Shown: positions 45,776-57,127, counted from the first letter of the stretch. The stretch is DNA of 64,000 bases from Lamellibrachia columna (GCA_963662155.1 OY759261.1:3412227-3476226); one strand, 5' to 3'. Notes: generated from the sequence alone by a model not told the origin. Program-made: numbers and translations.

Positions 45776-46774
45776 ACATAATGTTCTGTACACGAGAGAC
45801 AGTATCACAATCACAAAATAGTAAATATACAGTCATTGGTATTGTACGTTAATTAAAGTTAACACTATATGTCACACTGTCTGGTATATGAGTTCAGCTA
45901 CCAACTAATGATGTATTTATAGGGTATTTACATGAGCACAAATACATTACAAAGTGAAAGTATTCAAATATAAATACTTTGATAAAATCTGACAGTACTC
46001 GAATTAAAGGAATACTTTGCAAAAATCGAATATTATTCAAATAAAATTTTTCCAAAACAAGTATTTTTAATACACATATTCGGGGTTGCATTTCCACCGA
46101 CAGAAACCTGTTTTCACCAAGACTGGCAGAAACTATCATAAATCTGTTTTCGTAAATTTCTGATACTTTCCGCCAGTGGAAACAAGCAGAAAGTGTGAGA
46201 AACTTCCAAAAGCTGTCTCACATCATTAATCCGCTAGTGTGGTACATCATTTGTCCGCTAGGGGGAACATATAGTCCTCCCCTAATTTGTCGCTCATCGA
46301 GCCACATGCCATAACAATGCCACCCAAAAAAGACCCGTTCCCTACCTTCACAAGGTACCTTAGTCGAATGGGCTAAAAAGAGAAACAATAGCTGAGACTG
46401 TTGTTGCTGAAACAATTACGATAACTGACAACGTGCCCGAGAGTGCTGAGACCAGTGACATTGGGGACGTCGTTGGCGCTGTCGACAACTGAAGCGCCAT
46501 TGCAGTTGACAAGACACAGCCTGTTTTTGTTAAGTCATTTCAAACAGTAGTGGCATGAAACGTGGGACAGACTGAGTACCTATTTTGCTGTTGAGTATCT
46601 ATTTTGCTGTTGGTGATTTACGTTCAAGTCAGTATTCCATATGGCAGACAAAAAAATTGCCAAACACATGAGTATATCAGTGTAATGAAGATTTGAAATA
46701 TTTTTGAACGTAAAAAACACAACTTCCCTCGATGGTGATTTCTGTCGAGTGACTAATAGATAACAAACTGGCTT
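45776..46774. other. No gene; short repeat scraps
   Basis: The words tactttccgccagtggaaac (46,157) and tactttccgccaatggaaac (3,900) are shared by two distant sites, so an old dispersed repeat probably lies here. No exon recognised. Confidence 0.45.
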
Positions 46775-47913
46775 TGGACTAGTCTAAAGCTTTCGATAAA
46801 GTGCCACATCAAAGATTGTTACCTAAACTAAAAGCCCATGGTATAGGTAATGATGTAATCAACTGGATAGAAAAGTGGCTTACACACAGAAGACAGAGTA
46901 ATAGTAGATGGTGAGATTTCAAACTGGAAATCGGTTTTGAGTGGGGTACCACAGGGATCAGTATTAGGCCCTATACTGTTTTTAATATATATAAATGATT
47001 TGGAAGATGACATATCTAGCAAAGTACTCAAATTTGCAGATGACACAAAAGTATTCAGAAAGGTTACTAATGATACAGATAAACAAAGTTTACAGGATGA
47101 TCTAGATAAATTAGTTAAATGGTTAGAAAAATGCCAAATGTTATTAAATTTTGGGAAGTGTAAATGTATACACATAGGACATGGAAACATGGTCGAAGAA
47201 TTTAAAATGGGGGATGCTGTACTAGGTAGAACCACACAAGAAAAGGACTTAGGAGTAACATTTAGTGCCACTTCGAAAGGAAATCAAATTCTAGGGCTAA
47301 TTAGGAGAACTATCATGTATAAGGAGAAACAGCTAATTGTACCCATGTACAAAGCAATAGTTAGACCACATTTGGAATATTGTATTCAAGCATGGAGGCC
47401 ATATCGTAAAAAGGACATAGACAATCTAGAAAGAATACAACGAAGAGCAACTAAAATGATTCCAGAATTGAGAGACCTTAGTTACGAAAGTCGCTTATTA
47501 CAATGTGGTTTGACAACACTAGAGACCAGGAGACTAAGAGGAGACCAAATAGAAGTGTTTAAAATAGTGAATGGTTATGAGGATGTTGACAGGAATATGT
47601 TCTTCAAACTTAAAGAAGGCAGTAGAACCAGAGGACACAAAGCAGCATTAGTTAAGGAGCAGTGTAGGTTGGACATGAGAAAGTACTCTTTCTAATAGAG
47701 GGTGATAAATGAATGGAACAAACTGCCAAATGATTGTGTTAATGCTAGTAGTGTGAATATGTTTAAAAATAGAATTGACAGATATTTGATAAGGGCGGGC
47801 TACACATAGATGAGAAAATTGTTGGACTCTCGATAAGCCAATGGCTTCCTTGTCCACTTGCCATCTGGAACTTGTTGTTTGGGATGGCAATCTTGTTAAA
47901 TCTTGTTAAATCT
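46775..47913 (+). mobile_element. CR1-type LINE, 5'-truncated
   Basis: Starts at the RT motif SKAFDKVPHQRLL. It then gives GVPQGSVLGPILFLIYINDL, FADDTKVF (catalytic), PHLEYCIQAWRPY, KDIDNLERIQRRATKMIPEL, LETRRLRGDQIEVFKI and NEWNKLPNDCVN. Compared with the copy at 58 kb it lacks 33 bp (in frame) between TFSA and SKGNQ. A stop precedes the last ~40 codons. The 3' end shows the CR1-style short repeat atcttgttaa twice (47,891-47,912). Confidence 0.9.
46937..47695 (+). pseudogene. CR1 RT frame (about 252 codons)
   Basis: Open from just before GVPQGSVLGP to a stop after RKYSF. The FADD box is intact, but upstream RT motifs are in another frame and there is no endonuclease. Confidence 0.85.
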
Positions 47914-49028
47914 AGTCCATTGTTGAGGGAAGGCAGGTTACTTTACAAATCCCTCACACATACATAAAAACGCTTTTGATCAGCCAGAAGTTAGCATATA
48001 GTATTTAATCTACAGTCTGTGAAGAAATTGTTAATTTATCTTAAAAACTTCTATTGAAACTAATCAATTCAAGACAAGAATATCATATCCACCTCAGCTA
48101 CCTTAAACACTACTGCAATAATCCATACAAAAACTTAAAAAAAACTACTGGCCTTGATTAACCCTTTTTTCCCTTTCATCTCTTTTTCACCCCTCCGGTG
48201 TTTGACATGACAGTAAAACTTCTTTTTTTTCCTCCGATGTTAGACATGACTAAAGAATCTGCAAGCCTAAAAATAAAAAAACTGGCCTAAGCAGGTTTCA
48301 TTGGTTCTGGAAGTCTAGTGTACATTATGATTTATCAAGTGTCAAAATTTACCTATAATTAAATTATGTGACTGGTTTTCAGGTAAAATTATGAGCAGGG
48401 CACTGTTTAGACTTGGCTGTCAAACAAATAATAATGACTTGACAAGCAGGAATGTTCCATAATAGGTCTACATATACATTGTGCTGCAACTTGATGATTT
48501 TAATAGGCATAAGGATATCTGGGATTTGTTTGGCCACTTGACACATGTCGCCATAATTCATGCCAATATTGGTAAATATTGAGCTACAAACAGTGGTAAT
48601 GTACTAAATGTGAGCACAACCTAAAGCCTAATGTTTTAAGTTATTGTTAGTGGCTAAGGTTATAATTAGGGTTTGTTTAAGGTCACTAAGTGCTCTGATT
48701 AGAGCTAACATTTAGATCACTGTCCATACTCATAATACACACTTCCAGTTATCTGTGCTGGGTCGACCTATCTGCAGCTTTCTGTGCCATATTCCTATGT
48801 CTAAATATGATGTCTTAGTAATCTGTACAATACACCATTAGACAGTTGGCCCAAAAGTAATGGAAAATATACATTAATATAAATATATTATTTATGTGTG
48901 GAAAAATAAATATGTCATCAGTCGCCATGAAATCATGTGCTTGTGATTCACTTCTGCGAGACAGTTAAAAGACCAGTAGGCTGATAACAACAATGAAGGA
49001 TTAGCAAACCACTTACTGGGTCATTGTG
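47914..49028. other. No gene seen
   Basis: Unique DNA; nothing recognised. Confidence 0.5.
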
Positions 49029-49488
49029 ATGTGTTGGGGTGGCAGACGTTGTGTTGTGTTGGGGTGGCAGACGTTGTGTTGTGTTGGGGTGGCAGACGTT
49101 GTGTTGGGGTGGCAGACGTTGTGTTGGGGTGGCAGACGTGTTGTGTTGGGGTGGCAGACGTTGTGTTGGGGTGGCAGACGTTGTGTTGTGTTGGGGTGGC
49201 AGACGTTGTGTTGTGTTGGGGTGGCAGACGTTGTGTTGGGGTGGCAGACGTGTTGTGTTGGGGTGGCAGACGTGTTGTGTTGGGGTGGCAGACGTTGTGT
49301 TGTGTTGGGGTGGCAGACGTTGTGTTGTGTTGGAGTGGCAGACGTTGTGTTGTGTTGGGGTGGCAGACGTGTTGTGTTGGGGTGGCAGACGTTGTGTTGT
49401 GTTGGGGTGGCAGATGTTGTGTTGGGGTGGCAGACGTTGTTTTGTGTTGGGGTGGCAGACGTTGTGTTGTGTTGGGGTTACAGTCATT
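49029..49488. repeat. 20/25-bp minisatellite
   Basis: The unit ggcagacgttgtgttggggt (20 bp) alternates with a 25-bp form carrying one more gtgtt, about 20 units. The variation is gain or loss of that 5-bp step. All six frames stay mostly open, giving spurious ~150-residue ORFs on both strands. Confidence 0.93.
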
Positions 49489-50076
49489 GACTTCTAATGT
49501 ATAAAAATACAATCTAGATAAACGTTTACTATTAAAACAGGTTGCTCTGAAAAAAAAAATTTATTTGTTAAATTTACATACCCATCGGAATAATTGTTAG
49601 TTGACATTCAGTGATAGTAATAATGTTTTAGTAGTAGCAATGGAATAGTATTAATAATATATATTCTGGTGGTATTAATACTTTAGAGGTGCATAGTCTG
49701 ATGGTTGTTATCATAAAATCATGTTATGTAAAATAAACTATGTCTCTTCTAGCATCTTGATCGCTCAAATGTGTTTTAATGAGCCACAGTGAATTAATAT
49801 AAGTTGACCATTATTTGATTAATTTGAATGTTTCCATCTAAATATCATGTTTACATTGCTGGCTGAGCAGCAAGGTCAATATTGTAAACAGATGACGGTC
49901 AACTTATATTTAAAAATTGTGGTTCATTCAAACACATTTGGGCAGTCAAGGTGTTAAAATATAGGTAAACCTCTGTAGTTTATATTATAAAAGAAGATTT
50001 GACAATAACAATGGTCAGACTATTTACCTGTAACTTGAAGATAAATATAATAACAACAAAAACATTAGAAAAGTAT
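49489..50076. other. No gene seen
   Basis: Unique AT-rich DNA before the 62-bp array. aagttgaccattatttgatt (49,801) and a near reverse complement at 49,897-49,910 bracket about 110 bp, which may be a small degenerate inverted repeat. Confidence 0.4.
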
Positions 50077-51190
50077 TATCAGTAGATTGTCTGTAACATA
50101 GCCTATGTCTGTTCAGGTCTCTGCTACCTCACCTGTGTTATCAGTAGATTGTCTGTAACATAGCCTATGTCTGTTTAGGTCTCTGCTACCTAACCTGTAT
50201 TATCAATAGATTGTCTGTAACATAACCTATGTCTGTTTAGGTCCCTGCTACCTCACCTGTGTTATCAATAGATTGTCTGTAACATAGCCTATGTCTGTTC
50301 AGGTCTCTGCTACCTCACCTGTGTTATCAATAGATTGTCTGTAACATAGCCTATGTCTGTTCAGGTCTCTGCTACCTCACCTGTATTATCAATAGATTGT
50401 CTGTAACATAGCCTATGTCTGTTCAGGTCTCTGCTACCTCACCTGTGTTATCAATAGATTGTCTGTAACATAGCCTATGTCTGTTCAGGTCTCTGCTACC
50501 TCACCTGTATTATCAATAGATTGTCTGTAACATAACCTATGTCTGTTCAGGTCTCTGCTACCTCACCTGTGTTATCAATAGATTGTCTGTAACATAGCCT
50601 ATGTCTGTTCAGGTCTCTGCTACCTCACCTGTGTTATCAATAGATTGTCTGTAACATAGCCTATGTCTGTTCAGGTCTCTGCTACCTCACCTGTGTTATC
50701 AATAGATTGTCTGTAACATAGCCTATGTCTGTTCAGGTCTCTGCTACCTCACCTGTGTTATCAATAGATTGTATGTAACATAGCCTATGTCTGTTCAGGT
50801 CTCTGCTACCTCACCTGTGTTATCAATAGATTGTCTGTAACATAGCCTATGTCTGTTCAGGTCTCTGCTACCTCACCTGTGTTATCAATAGATTGTCTGT
50901 AACATAGCCTATGTCTGTTCAGGTCTCTGCTACCTCACCTGTGTTATCAATAGATTGTCTGTAACATAGCCTATGTCTGTTTAGGTCTCTGCTACCTCAC
51001 CTGTGTTATCAATAGGTTGTCTGTAACATAACCTATGTCTGTTTAGGTCTCTGCTACCTCACCTGTGTTATCAATAGGTTGTCTGTAACATAACTGCTAC
51101 CTCACCTGTGTTACCAGTAGATTGTAACATAACCTATGTCTGTTTAGGTCTGTGCTACCTCGACTGTATTATCGATAGATTGTCTGTAAT
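50077..51190. repeat. 62-bp satellite (~18 copies)
   Basis: Units of 62 bp (tatcaatagattgtctgtaa, catagcctatgtctgttcag, gtctctgctacctcacctgt, gt). Edge units are more diverged than the core (agtaga, gtttagg; a unit near 51,090 has lost ~25 bp), as expected of an array homogenised by unequal exchange. Confidence 0.95.
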
Positions 51191-51350
51191 ATATTTAATA
51201 ATGTAGGTATTTGGAAGTCTGCCAGCAATGCACCATGATGTATGAGTAAGATTCACATGTTTGTATGACGTTGCCCTCACCGTCGATGTGTACATACCTT
51301 GTATTCATCGTGTGGTAAAGTTTCATACATATATTTGTAACAGCTATTAA

Positions 51351-51444
51351 TGATGTGTTTCATTGCATATGTTATTGTATTATATCCAATTGTTTTCTTT
51401 GGGGTGGTTGACCCCTCACCTTTGATGTGTTTCATTGCATATGT
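51351..51444. repeat. 72-bp tandem duplication, left part of split target
   Basis: tgatgtgtttcattgcatat occurs at 51,351 and again at 51,423, framing a 72-bp unit. The second copy is cut by the CR1 insertion, and its remainder continues at 54,603-54,664 (62 bp matching 51,369-51,430 with one change). Confidence 0.8.
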
Positions 51445-51540
51445 TAACAAGATTTAACAAGATTTGCCATCCAAGCCAAAGGCCCAGATGGCAAGTGGAC
51501 AAGGAAGCCATTGGCTTATCGAGAGTCCAACAATGTTCAT

Positions 51541-51894
51541 CTACTTATAACCCGCCCTCCTGAGATATGTGTCAACCTTGTTTTTAAACATATTCACGCT
51601 GCTAGCAGTTACACAATCTGTAGACAATTTGTTCCATTCATTTATTGTCCTCTGTGAGAACGAGTGCTTCCTGATGTCCAATCTACATTGATCCTTTACT
51701 AATTTTACCTCATGTCCTCTAGTTCTGCTATCCTTCTTGAGTGAGAAAAACATATTTCTATCAATATTTTCATACCCATTCAATATCTTAAAAACTTCAA
51801 TCTGATCTCCTCTTAACCTCCTTGTCTCTAGAGTTGTTAAACCACATTCTTTCAGGCGTTCTTCATAACTAAGGTCTCTAAGTTCTGGAATCAT
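51541..51894 (-). pseudogene. CR1 ORF2 C-terminal frame
   Basis: Reads MIPELRDLSYEERLKECGLT, then LETRRLRGDQIEVFKILNG, ending at NEWNKLSTDCVTASSVNMFK plus a short tail. This is the conserved post-thumb region of CR1 with its natural stop. Confidence 0.88.
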
Positions 51895-52111
51895 TTTAGT
51901 TGCTCTCCTTTGTATGCGTTCAAGCGTATCTATATCCTTCTTACGATATGGTCTCCATGCTTGTATACAGTATTCTAAATGAGGTCAAACTATTGCTTTA
52001 TAAAGAGGTATAATTAACTTTTTTCCCTTGTATGTTATGTTTCTTCTAATCAATCCAAGAATTTGATTACCCTTTGAAGCTGCAATACCACACTGCTCTG
52101 AAACTTTCATA

Positions 52112-52414
52112 TCAGCGCTTATTGTAACTCCTAAGAGTATCTCCCATTTTATAGTTTACATTCAAGTTCCCATGTCCTGTATGTAGGCATTTACATTTCC
52201 CAAAATTGAACAACATCTGCCATTTCTCAGACCATTTCACTAATCTGTCTAGATCGTTTTGTAAATGTTGTTTATCACCATCAGTATTAACCTTTCTAAA
52301 CAGTTTTGTGTCCGCAAATTTCAGTACGTTACTTGTTATACTGTCGTCCAAGTCATTGATATAAATTAAGAATAATATAGGTCCTAATACTGATCCTTGA
52401 GGTACCCCACTCAA
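52112..52414 (-). pseudogene. CR1 RT palm frame with damaged catalytic box
   Basis: GVPQGSVLGPILFLIYINDL is followed by LKFADTKLFRKV, where the family has FADDTK. Three bases are missing so one of the two catalytic Asp residues is gone. The frame then reads KWQMLFNFGKCKCLHTGH and breaks soon after. Confidence 0.88.
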
Positions 52415-52456
52415 AACCGATTTCCAATTTGAAACTTCTCCATCTACTACAACTCG

Positions 52457-53878
52457 TTATCTTCTGTCAGTCAGCCATTGTTCTATCCAGTCAGTTATGC
52501 TATCCCCGATACCATGGGCTTTTAATTTAAGTAGTAATCTTTGATGTGGCACTTTGTCAAAAGCTTTCTGAAAATCTAAGTAGATAATATCTACTGGCGA
52601 TCCCACATCTATCCACTTAGTGATTTCTTCCAAAAAACATAACATATTTGTTAAGCATGACCTCGCTTTAAGGAATCCATGTTGAGATGAATTTAATAAT
52701 TTATGCTTAACGAGGAAGTCCACCATATGGTCTTTAATTAACCTTTCTAATAATTTACAAATCACTGACGTTAAACTCACTGGTCTGTAATTCTCTGACT
52801 TATTTCTCGAACCCTTTTTAAATAATGGTATGATGTTTGCTTCTTTCCATTCAAACGGAACAACTCCCTCTTTTAATGACAAGTTGAATACTCTTGCAAG
52901 TGGTATACTGATTTGTTCTACTGTTTCCATTAGTAATTTTGGAGGAATCCCATCCACTCCCGGTGATTTGTTATCCTTCATTGCCTTTATTTTCTTAGCT
53001 ACCAATTCTGGAGTTACAACTAACGGACCTAAATAGTCAGATTTAGCCCCCTGAAATTTAGCATCAGCAACTGGTAATGAACTAATATCTTCTTTGGTAA
53101 ACACTGAACTGAAGTAACCATTTAGGTCTTCCGCCATTAAAAACCCCTGTGATATTATATTTCCAGCACTGTCTTCTAGAGGTCCAACCTTGTCTTGTAC
53201 GTTTTGTTTACTCCTGACATATGCATAAAAACTCTTGCTGTCATTTTTTATGTTACATGCCAGTTTTTGCTCATAGCTTCTTTTAGATTGTCTGATTTCA
53301 GTTGTAGCTGCATTAAGTGCCTCTTTGTATTTTGCATAGTCTTCTTCCTTTCTGGTACGCCTATAAACCCTCCACATAGTTTGTTTTAGCATTATTTTTC
53401 TAATTGCCTCTTTTGACAAGTGTTTCTTTCTACACCGTTTTCCTTGTTTTTGGAAGGGAACAAATTTATCGATGATACTCTCAATTTCATATTTTAGAAT
53501 ATTCCAACATTCAATTGCGGTCTTATTCATCAGCATGTTATTCCAATCTAGCTTTGCTAAGTATTTTCTCATATCTTTGTAGTTACGTTTGTGGAAGTTT
53601 CTCTTGTATGTTTTCTTATTTTTACTTTCTGATTTTACATTGATGTCAAAATGTATTTGATTATGGTCACTGTTACCCAATGGTTCAAATATTTTTACAT
53701 TGTCCACTAATTCTTTTTGTGATGACAAAACTATATCTAATACATTTTCTCCCCTGGTTGGTTCTAGTACGTGCTGAGTAAGAAAGCTATCCTGGATTAA
53801 ACATAGAAATTGTTGATCCTCAATCCCTGTGCTCTCTAGAGAATTCCATTGTATGTGTCCATGGTTAAAATCTCCCAT
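52457..53878 (-). pseudogene. CR1 endonuclease C-terminus + RT N-terminus (473 aa)
   Basis: The longest transposon frame in the window. Endonuclease motifs MGDFNHGHIQW and NSDHNQIHF (residues ~1-75) are followed by a basic linker (YKRNFHKRNYKDM, CRKKHLSKEAIRK). RT motifs follow: SPGVDGIPPKLL, NIIPLFKKGSRNKSENYRPV and LDFQKAFDKVPHQRLLLKL. The catalytic Asp of motif A is present. It ends at a stop after WLTDRR, and the palm continues in another frame. Confidence 0.9.
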
Positions 53879-54045
53879 TATGATACATTCCCCTTTACTA
53901 ACTTCCTTTATAGCGTTTTTTATTTTTGTGTTGTCCTCTTCGTTTATGTTTGGACTTCGGTAAACTAATCCAATAGTTAATTTTGAATTTCCTGAAAAAA
54001 TTTTGCACCAAACAGCTTCATCGCAATCTGCTTCCCTTTCTAGTT

Positions 54046-54360
54046 TTATTTCATAAGCCTGAATAGATTCTTTAACATATAAAATAACTCCCCACCCCTT
54101 CTTCCTATTTGATCTTTTCTAAACATTACGTATCCTGTCAGTCTTAATTCAGCATCTGTTATATCTATGTTGGCCCATGATTCAGTTATACCAATTATGT
54201 GAGGGTCAATATCTTCTACCATAATGTTTAATTCGTTTTTCTTATTTACTATGCTCCTTGCATTTAAACATACGCATCTATAACCTTTTTCAGAGATGTT
54301 TTTCGGATGATTTGATATTGGTTTATCTGTGCTAGTGGCCTCTTGTTCTGCTTGAGACAC
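54046..54360 (-). pseudogene. CR1 ORF2 start / endonuclease N-terminus
   Basis: KGYRCVCLNARSIVNKKNEL and HIIGITESWANIDITDAELR are the first APE endonuclease motifs, with the catalytic Glu in ITESW. A frameshift follows in the RRGGG turn; the rest is in the next frame. Confidence 0.87.
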
Positions 54361-54382
54361 CTCTAGGTAACCCCCTGCCCTT

Positions 54383-54604
54383 CTAGTTTAAAGAATGTTT
54401 ACTTCCAAAAATATTTGTCATTGTACCCAAGTCACTATCTACTGCTGCTGAAAGTTTGTCCGCGAATACTGCCGCCCCCTTTCCACTTAAATGAAGCCCA
54501 TCTTTCATGTACATATCAGCCCTCCCAACAAAACTTCCCCATAAAGCCACAAATCCAACTTCCTCTTCCCTACATAGCTTCTGGACTAACATGTTAATTG
54601 CCAT
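54383..54604 (-). pseudogene. CR1 ORF1 esterase C-terminal remnant
   Basis: VQKLCREEEVGFVALWGSFV and MYMKDGLHLSGKGAAVFADK match the end of the SGNH/GDSL-like esterase in CR1 ORF1, including the Asp-x-x-His pair (DGLH). Its 5' end coincides with the element's 5' truncation point. Confidence 0.82.
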
Positions 54605-54664
54605 GTTATTGTATTATATCCAATTGTTTTCTTTGGGGCGGTTGACCCCTCACCTTTGATGTGT

Positions 54665-55082
54665 ACATACTTTGGTATAACTCACATTCTTTGCATGGAC
54701 AACTTTTAGACATGTAACAGTAATATTTTAATGCTGGTTTAAATTCGTATATTATTGTATTGCATATATCCATATGAATTTGCAAAATACCATTTGGTAA
54801 TTCGGTAATAAAATTTGTCAATTTTTCGACCTTTACAAAGATTGTCATGTTTTCTGTAATTTGCGTCAAACCAGCAACACATCACTTACATCCCTGGCAG
54901 GAGACATATATGGATATTATTTGAAGCATTGAACATACCAATCATCAAGCGTCATAAACAGAGTCGCATTTGTGCAACAGCTAGATGCATTAACTGTATC
55001 AGTGGACAGTATTTTAATTTTATACACTAGTGTTACTTGTCAATATGGACAATGCATTTTATGTTGTTGCTGTCTTTTGTAG
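54665..55082. other. Upstream flank of the CXorf38-like gene
   Basis: No ORF with resemblance. Bases 55,060-55,082 form a pyrimidine-rich tract ending tgctgtcttttgtag, a good splice acceptor 15 bp before the ATG. The transcription start is therefore probably in an unidentified exon further upstream. Confidence 0.5.
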
Positions 55083-55097
55083 CACCCGCAACTCATC

Positions 55098-55538
55098 ATG
55101 GCGACGTCAGTTGAAGAAGACTACAGGAACTACCAGAAGGTTAACGTGGCTGTCCCGTTAACAATCAAAGCGATGGCACCATTTTGTGTAGATGTGATGG
55201 AATCATTTCACACCTCACTGAAGACAAGTATTGGGAGCAGTGTTTGCAGTGCTGGATGCACTAATGAGGATATCAAGAAGGAGAACTTCACTTGTGGAAG
55301 TAACGTCTGTGACAAGTGGCTGGCAGCCATTGAAGCACAAGCTACAGGAGAGTACTCGGTGGATAACACCACTGTAGCCCTGTGGCCTGTCGACCCATGG
55401 TCTGTCGCACAATACTACATGGGACCTGGACATGAAACCAATACCAATCAGTTCCAAACTAACCCAAGCGGAATGCTGCAGCTTGTTATCAATTGCAAGC
55501 AATTTCACCCACTCATCAACATTGACAAAGTCAAGGAG
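55098..55538 (+). CDS. CXorf38-like protein, coding exon 1
   Basis: ATG lies in a strong context (ATC before, G after), 15 bp downstream of a splice acceptor at 55,082, so the exon likely spans 55,083-55,538 with a little 5' UTR. It encodes 147 residues. CGSNVCDKWLAAIEAQ followed by VALWPVDPWSVAQYYMGPGH corresponds to the cysteine-containing C-x-x-C-x-x-W segment and W-PVD-W-VA motif of the vertebrate CXorf38 family. LVINCKQFHPLINIDKVKEV matches the following N-x-C-x-F helix of the DZIP3/CXorf38-type HEPN domain. The donor after codon GAG is gtgagg, phase 0. Function of the family is poorly known; I infer only membership. Confidence 0.82.
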
Positions 55539-55755
55539 GTGAGGTCATATTGTTTATTTTAATGTTTCTGTAATGTGATTTTAGGTAACATAACTGTTTT
55601 CAAAACAGTTACAAACTGAGAAAGCAATCTAATAGCAAACCAGAAAAGATGTAGAAATTACACAGATAAATAAATAATACACACACATATAACTGTGACA
55701 TGTTTCCTCTGTAACTGCGATATGTCTCTGTAACATGCACACACGCACGCAAACG

Positions 55756-55757
<2 letters not shown>

Positions 55758-55825
<68 letters not shown>

Positions 55826-55835
55826 ACACACACAC
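55758..55835. repeat. AC microsatellite in intron 1
   Basis: (AC)n of nearly 80 bp with one interruption. Confidence 0.95.
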
Positions 55836-56318
55836 ACTGTGACATGTTTCCTCTGTAATACACATTTAACTGTGACATGTCTCTGTAACACACATTTAAC
55901 TGTTACATGTCTCCTCTGTAACACACATTTAACTGTGATATGTCTCCTCTGTAACACACATTTAACTGTTACATGTCTCCTCTGTAATACATGTTTAACT
56001 GTTACATGTCTCCTCTGTAACACACATTTAACTGTGGCATGTTTCCTCCGTAACACACATTTAACTGTGACATGTCTCCTCTGTAGCACACATTTAACTG
56101 TGACATGTCTCCTCTGTAACACACATTTAACTGTGGTATGTTTCCTCCGTAACACACATTTAACTGCGGCATGTCTCCTCAGTAGCACACATTTAACTGT
56201 GGTATGTCTCCTCTGTAACACATTTAACTGTTACATGTCTCCTCTGTAACACACATTTAACTGTAGCATGTCTCCTCTGTAACGCACATTTAACTGAGAC
56301 ATGTCTCCTCAGTAACAC
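55836..56318. repeat. 33-bp minisatellite in intron 1 (~14 copies)
   Basis: Units close to tgtgacatgtctcctctgta plus acacacatttaac. The array fills most of intron 1 and stops about 30 bp before the next acceptor, so branch point and polypyrimidine tract must lie in that short gap or in the last units. Confidence 0.93.
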
Positions 56319-56350
56319 GTTTTCAAAATAAATCATGATATTGTTATCAG

Positions 56351-56503
56351 GTGATGAAAGTCGTGAATTCCCTAGCTTCTTCCACTCACTACAAGTTTGC
56401 TGCTGCTGAGATGAAGACACATATGCAGTGTTTGGTAGACTTACTACAGGAGCGTGCATTGCAGAGATATGCAGACGCACAGGATGTAATCACCAAAATC
56501 ATG
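56351..56503 (+). CDS. CXorf38-like protein, coding exon 2
   Basis: Acceptor ttgttatcag at 56,341-56,350; 51 codons in phase 0 from VMKVVNSLASSTHYKF to AQDVITKIM; donor gtatga. Joined to exon 1 it continues the HEPN helix pair as KVKEV-VMKVVNSL. In the human family member this position carries R-N and a following H (HEPN catalytic-type residues). Here the aligned residues read V-N and S, so the RNase-type motif appears lost. The alignment is by eye. Confidence 0.8.
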
Positions 56504-56517
56504 GTATGATTATAGTC

Positions 56518-56623
56518 AAATGGGGTTGAAATCAAAGGGGGTTAAAATCAAATGGGGTTGAATTCAAATGGGGTAAAAGTCAAATGAGGTTGAAATCAAA
56601 TGGGGTTAAAGTCAAATGGGGTC
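56518..56623. repeat. 16-18-bp tandem repeat in intron 2
   Basis: About six copies of ggggttgaaatcaaat with small changes, starting 15 bp after the donor. Followed at 56,650-56,752 by two copies of a ~58-bp stretch containing gtaatagtatacactg and ccctggtgtagagtt. Confidence 0.8.
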
Positions 56624-56764
56624 ACGTGTTGTGTTCCCTGATTATGTTCCAAATCGTTGTAATAGTATACACTGCCCTGGTGTAGAGTTATACAAGTTAT
56701 ATAAAACTATGAAACTTGTAATAGTATACACTGTGCCCTGGTGTAGAGTTGTATCCCTGCATAC

Positions 56765-56910
56765 TCTAGTTTTGAGTCCATTTGTGTTTAAATTTCAGAA
56801 TTATGTCTGCGTATTTCATTGGACTTTATCGTCAACCAGGTCAGCCAGCTAGCTGGGGTGATTTCATTGAAGAATTCCAAGATCTGCTGGAAAATAGAGC
56901 AATAGATTAA
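56765..56910 (+). mobile_element. LINE endonuclease scrap in intron 2
   Basis: In shifting frames it reads LTFESICVKFQNYVCVF, then FIGLYRQPGQPASWGDFIEE and FQDLLENRAID. This resembles the middle of a LINE APE endonuclease (E..C, YRPP-like motif, F.EEF..LL). No catalytic SDH motif remains. Confidence 0.5.
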
Positions 56911-56987
56911 TTCTGTATTCAGAATCCTGCATCTGTTCCTTCTTTAATGTTACTTTGTGTTCTCTTGTTCTTCTAACTTTCTTACAG

Positions 56988-57017
56988 GAAGCAGCACAGC
57001 TAGATCCTGACATAACA
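56988..57017 (+). CDS. CXorf38-like protein, coding exon 3 (30-nt microexon, provisional)
   Basis: The acceptor ctttcttacag at 56,977-56,987 is strong. The reading frame EAAQLDPDIT keeps phase 0 from exon 2. The only donor that preserves phase 0 into the next exon is aca|gtacat at 57,018, a weak site. Further along the frame hits TGA at 57,069-57,071. The microexon is therefore deduced from phase continuity and could be wrong or alternatively spliced. Confidence 0.5.
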
Positions 57018-57127
57018 GTACATTTGATTGAGAGTTTGTGTTACTTGTATCACTGGCCCTTAATACATGACACAGGTAGTCTAGGTTAACAATTTCTTAG
57101 AACTGTGCAGGTGCTTATAAGTTGCGC

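Larger units (their letters stand above)
51445..54602 (-). mobile_element. Long CR1 LINE copy
   Basis: On the minus strand, from 54,604: the ORF1 C-terminal SGNH-esterase end (DGLHLSGKGAAVFADKL), then ORF2. ORF2 has APE endonuclease (CVCLNARSIVNKKNEL, IGITESWANID, IMGDFNHGHIQW, NSDHNQIHF), RT (SPGVDGIPPKLL, RPVSLTSVICKLLERL, QKAFDKVPH, GVPQGSVLGP), thumb and C-terminal tail (RKHSFSQRTINEWNKL). The 3' end carries the repeat aacaagattt twice. The ATGTT at both junctions is a likely 5-bp target duplication. Frameshifts plus loss of one Asp from the FADD box make it inactive. Confidence 0.93.

Noticed and set aside
49021..49512. Several ~150-residue ORFs on both strands
   Set aside because: 20/25-bp minisatellite without stops in any frame.
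51369..54664. 62-bp target-site duplication of CR1
   Set aside because: The flanking words fit better with a pre-existing 72-bp tandem duplication; only ATGTT is duplicated at the junctions.
55215..55508. Minus-strand ORF over coding exon 1
   Set aside because: Shadow of the real plus-strand exon, which has family motifs and splice sites.
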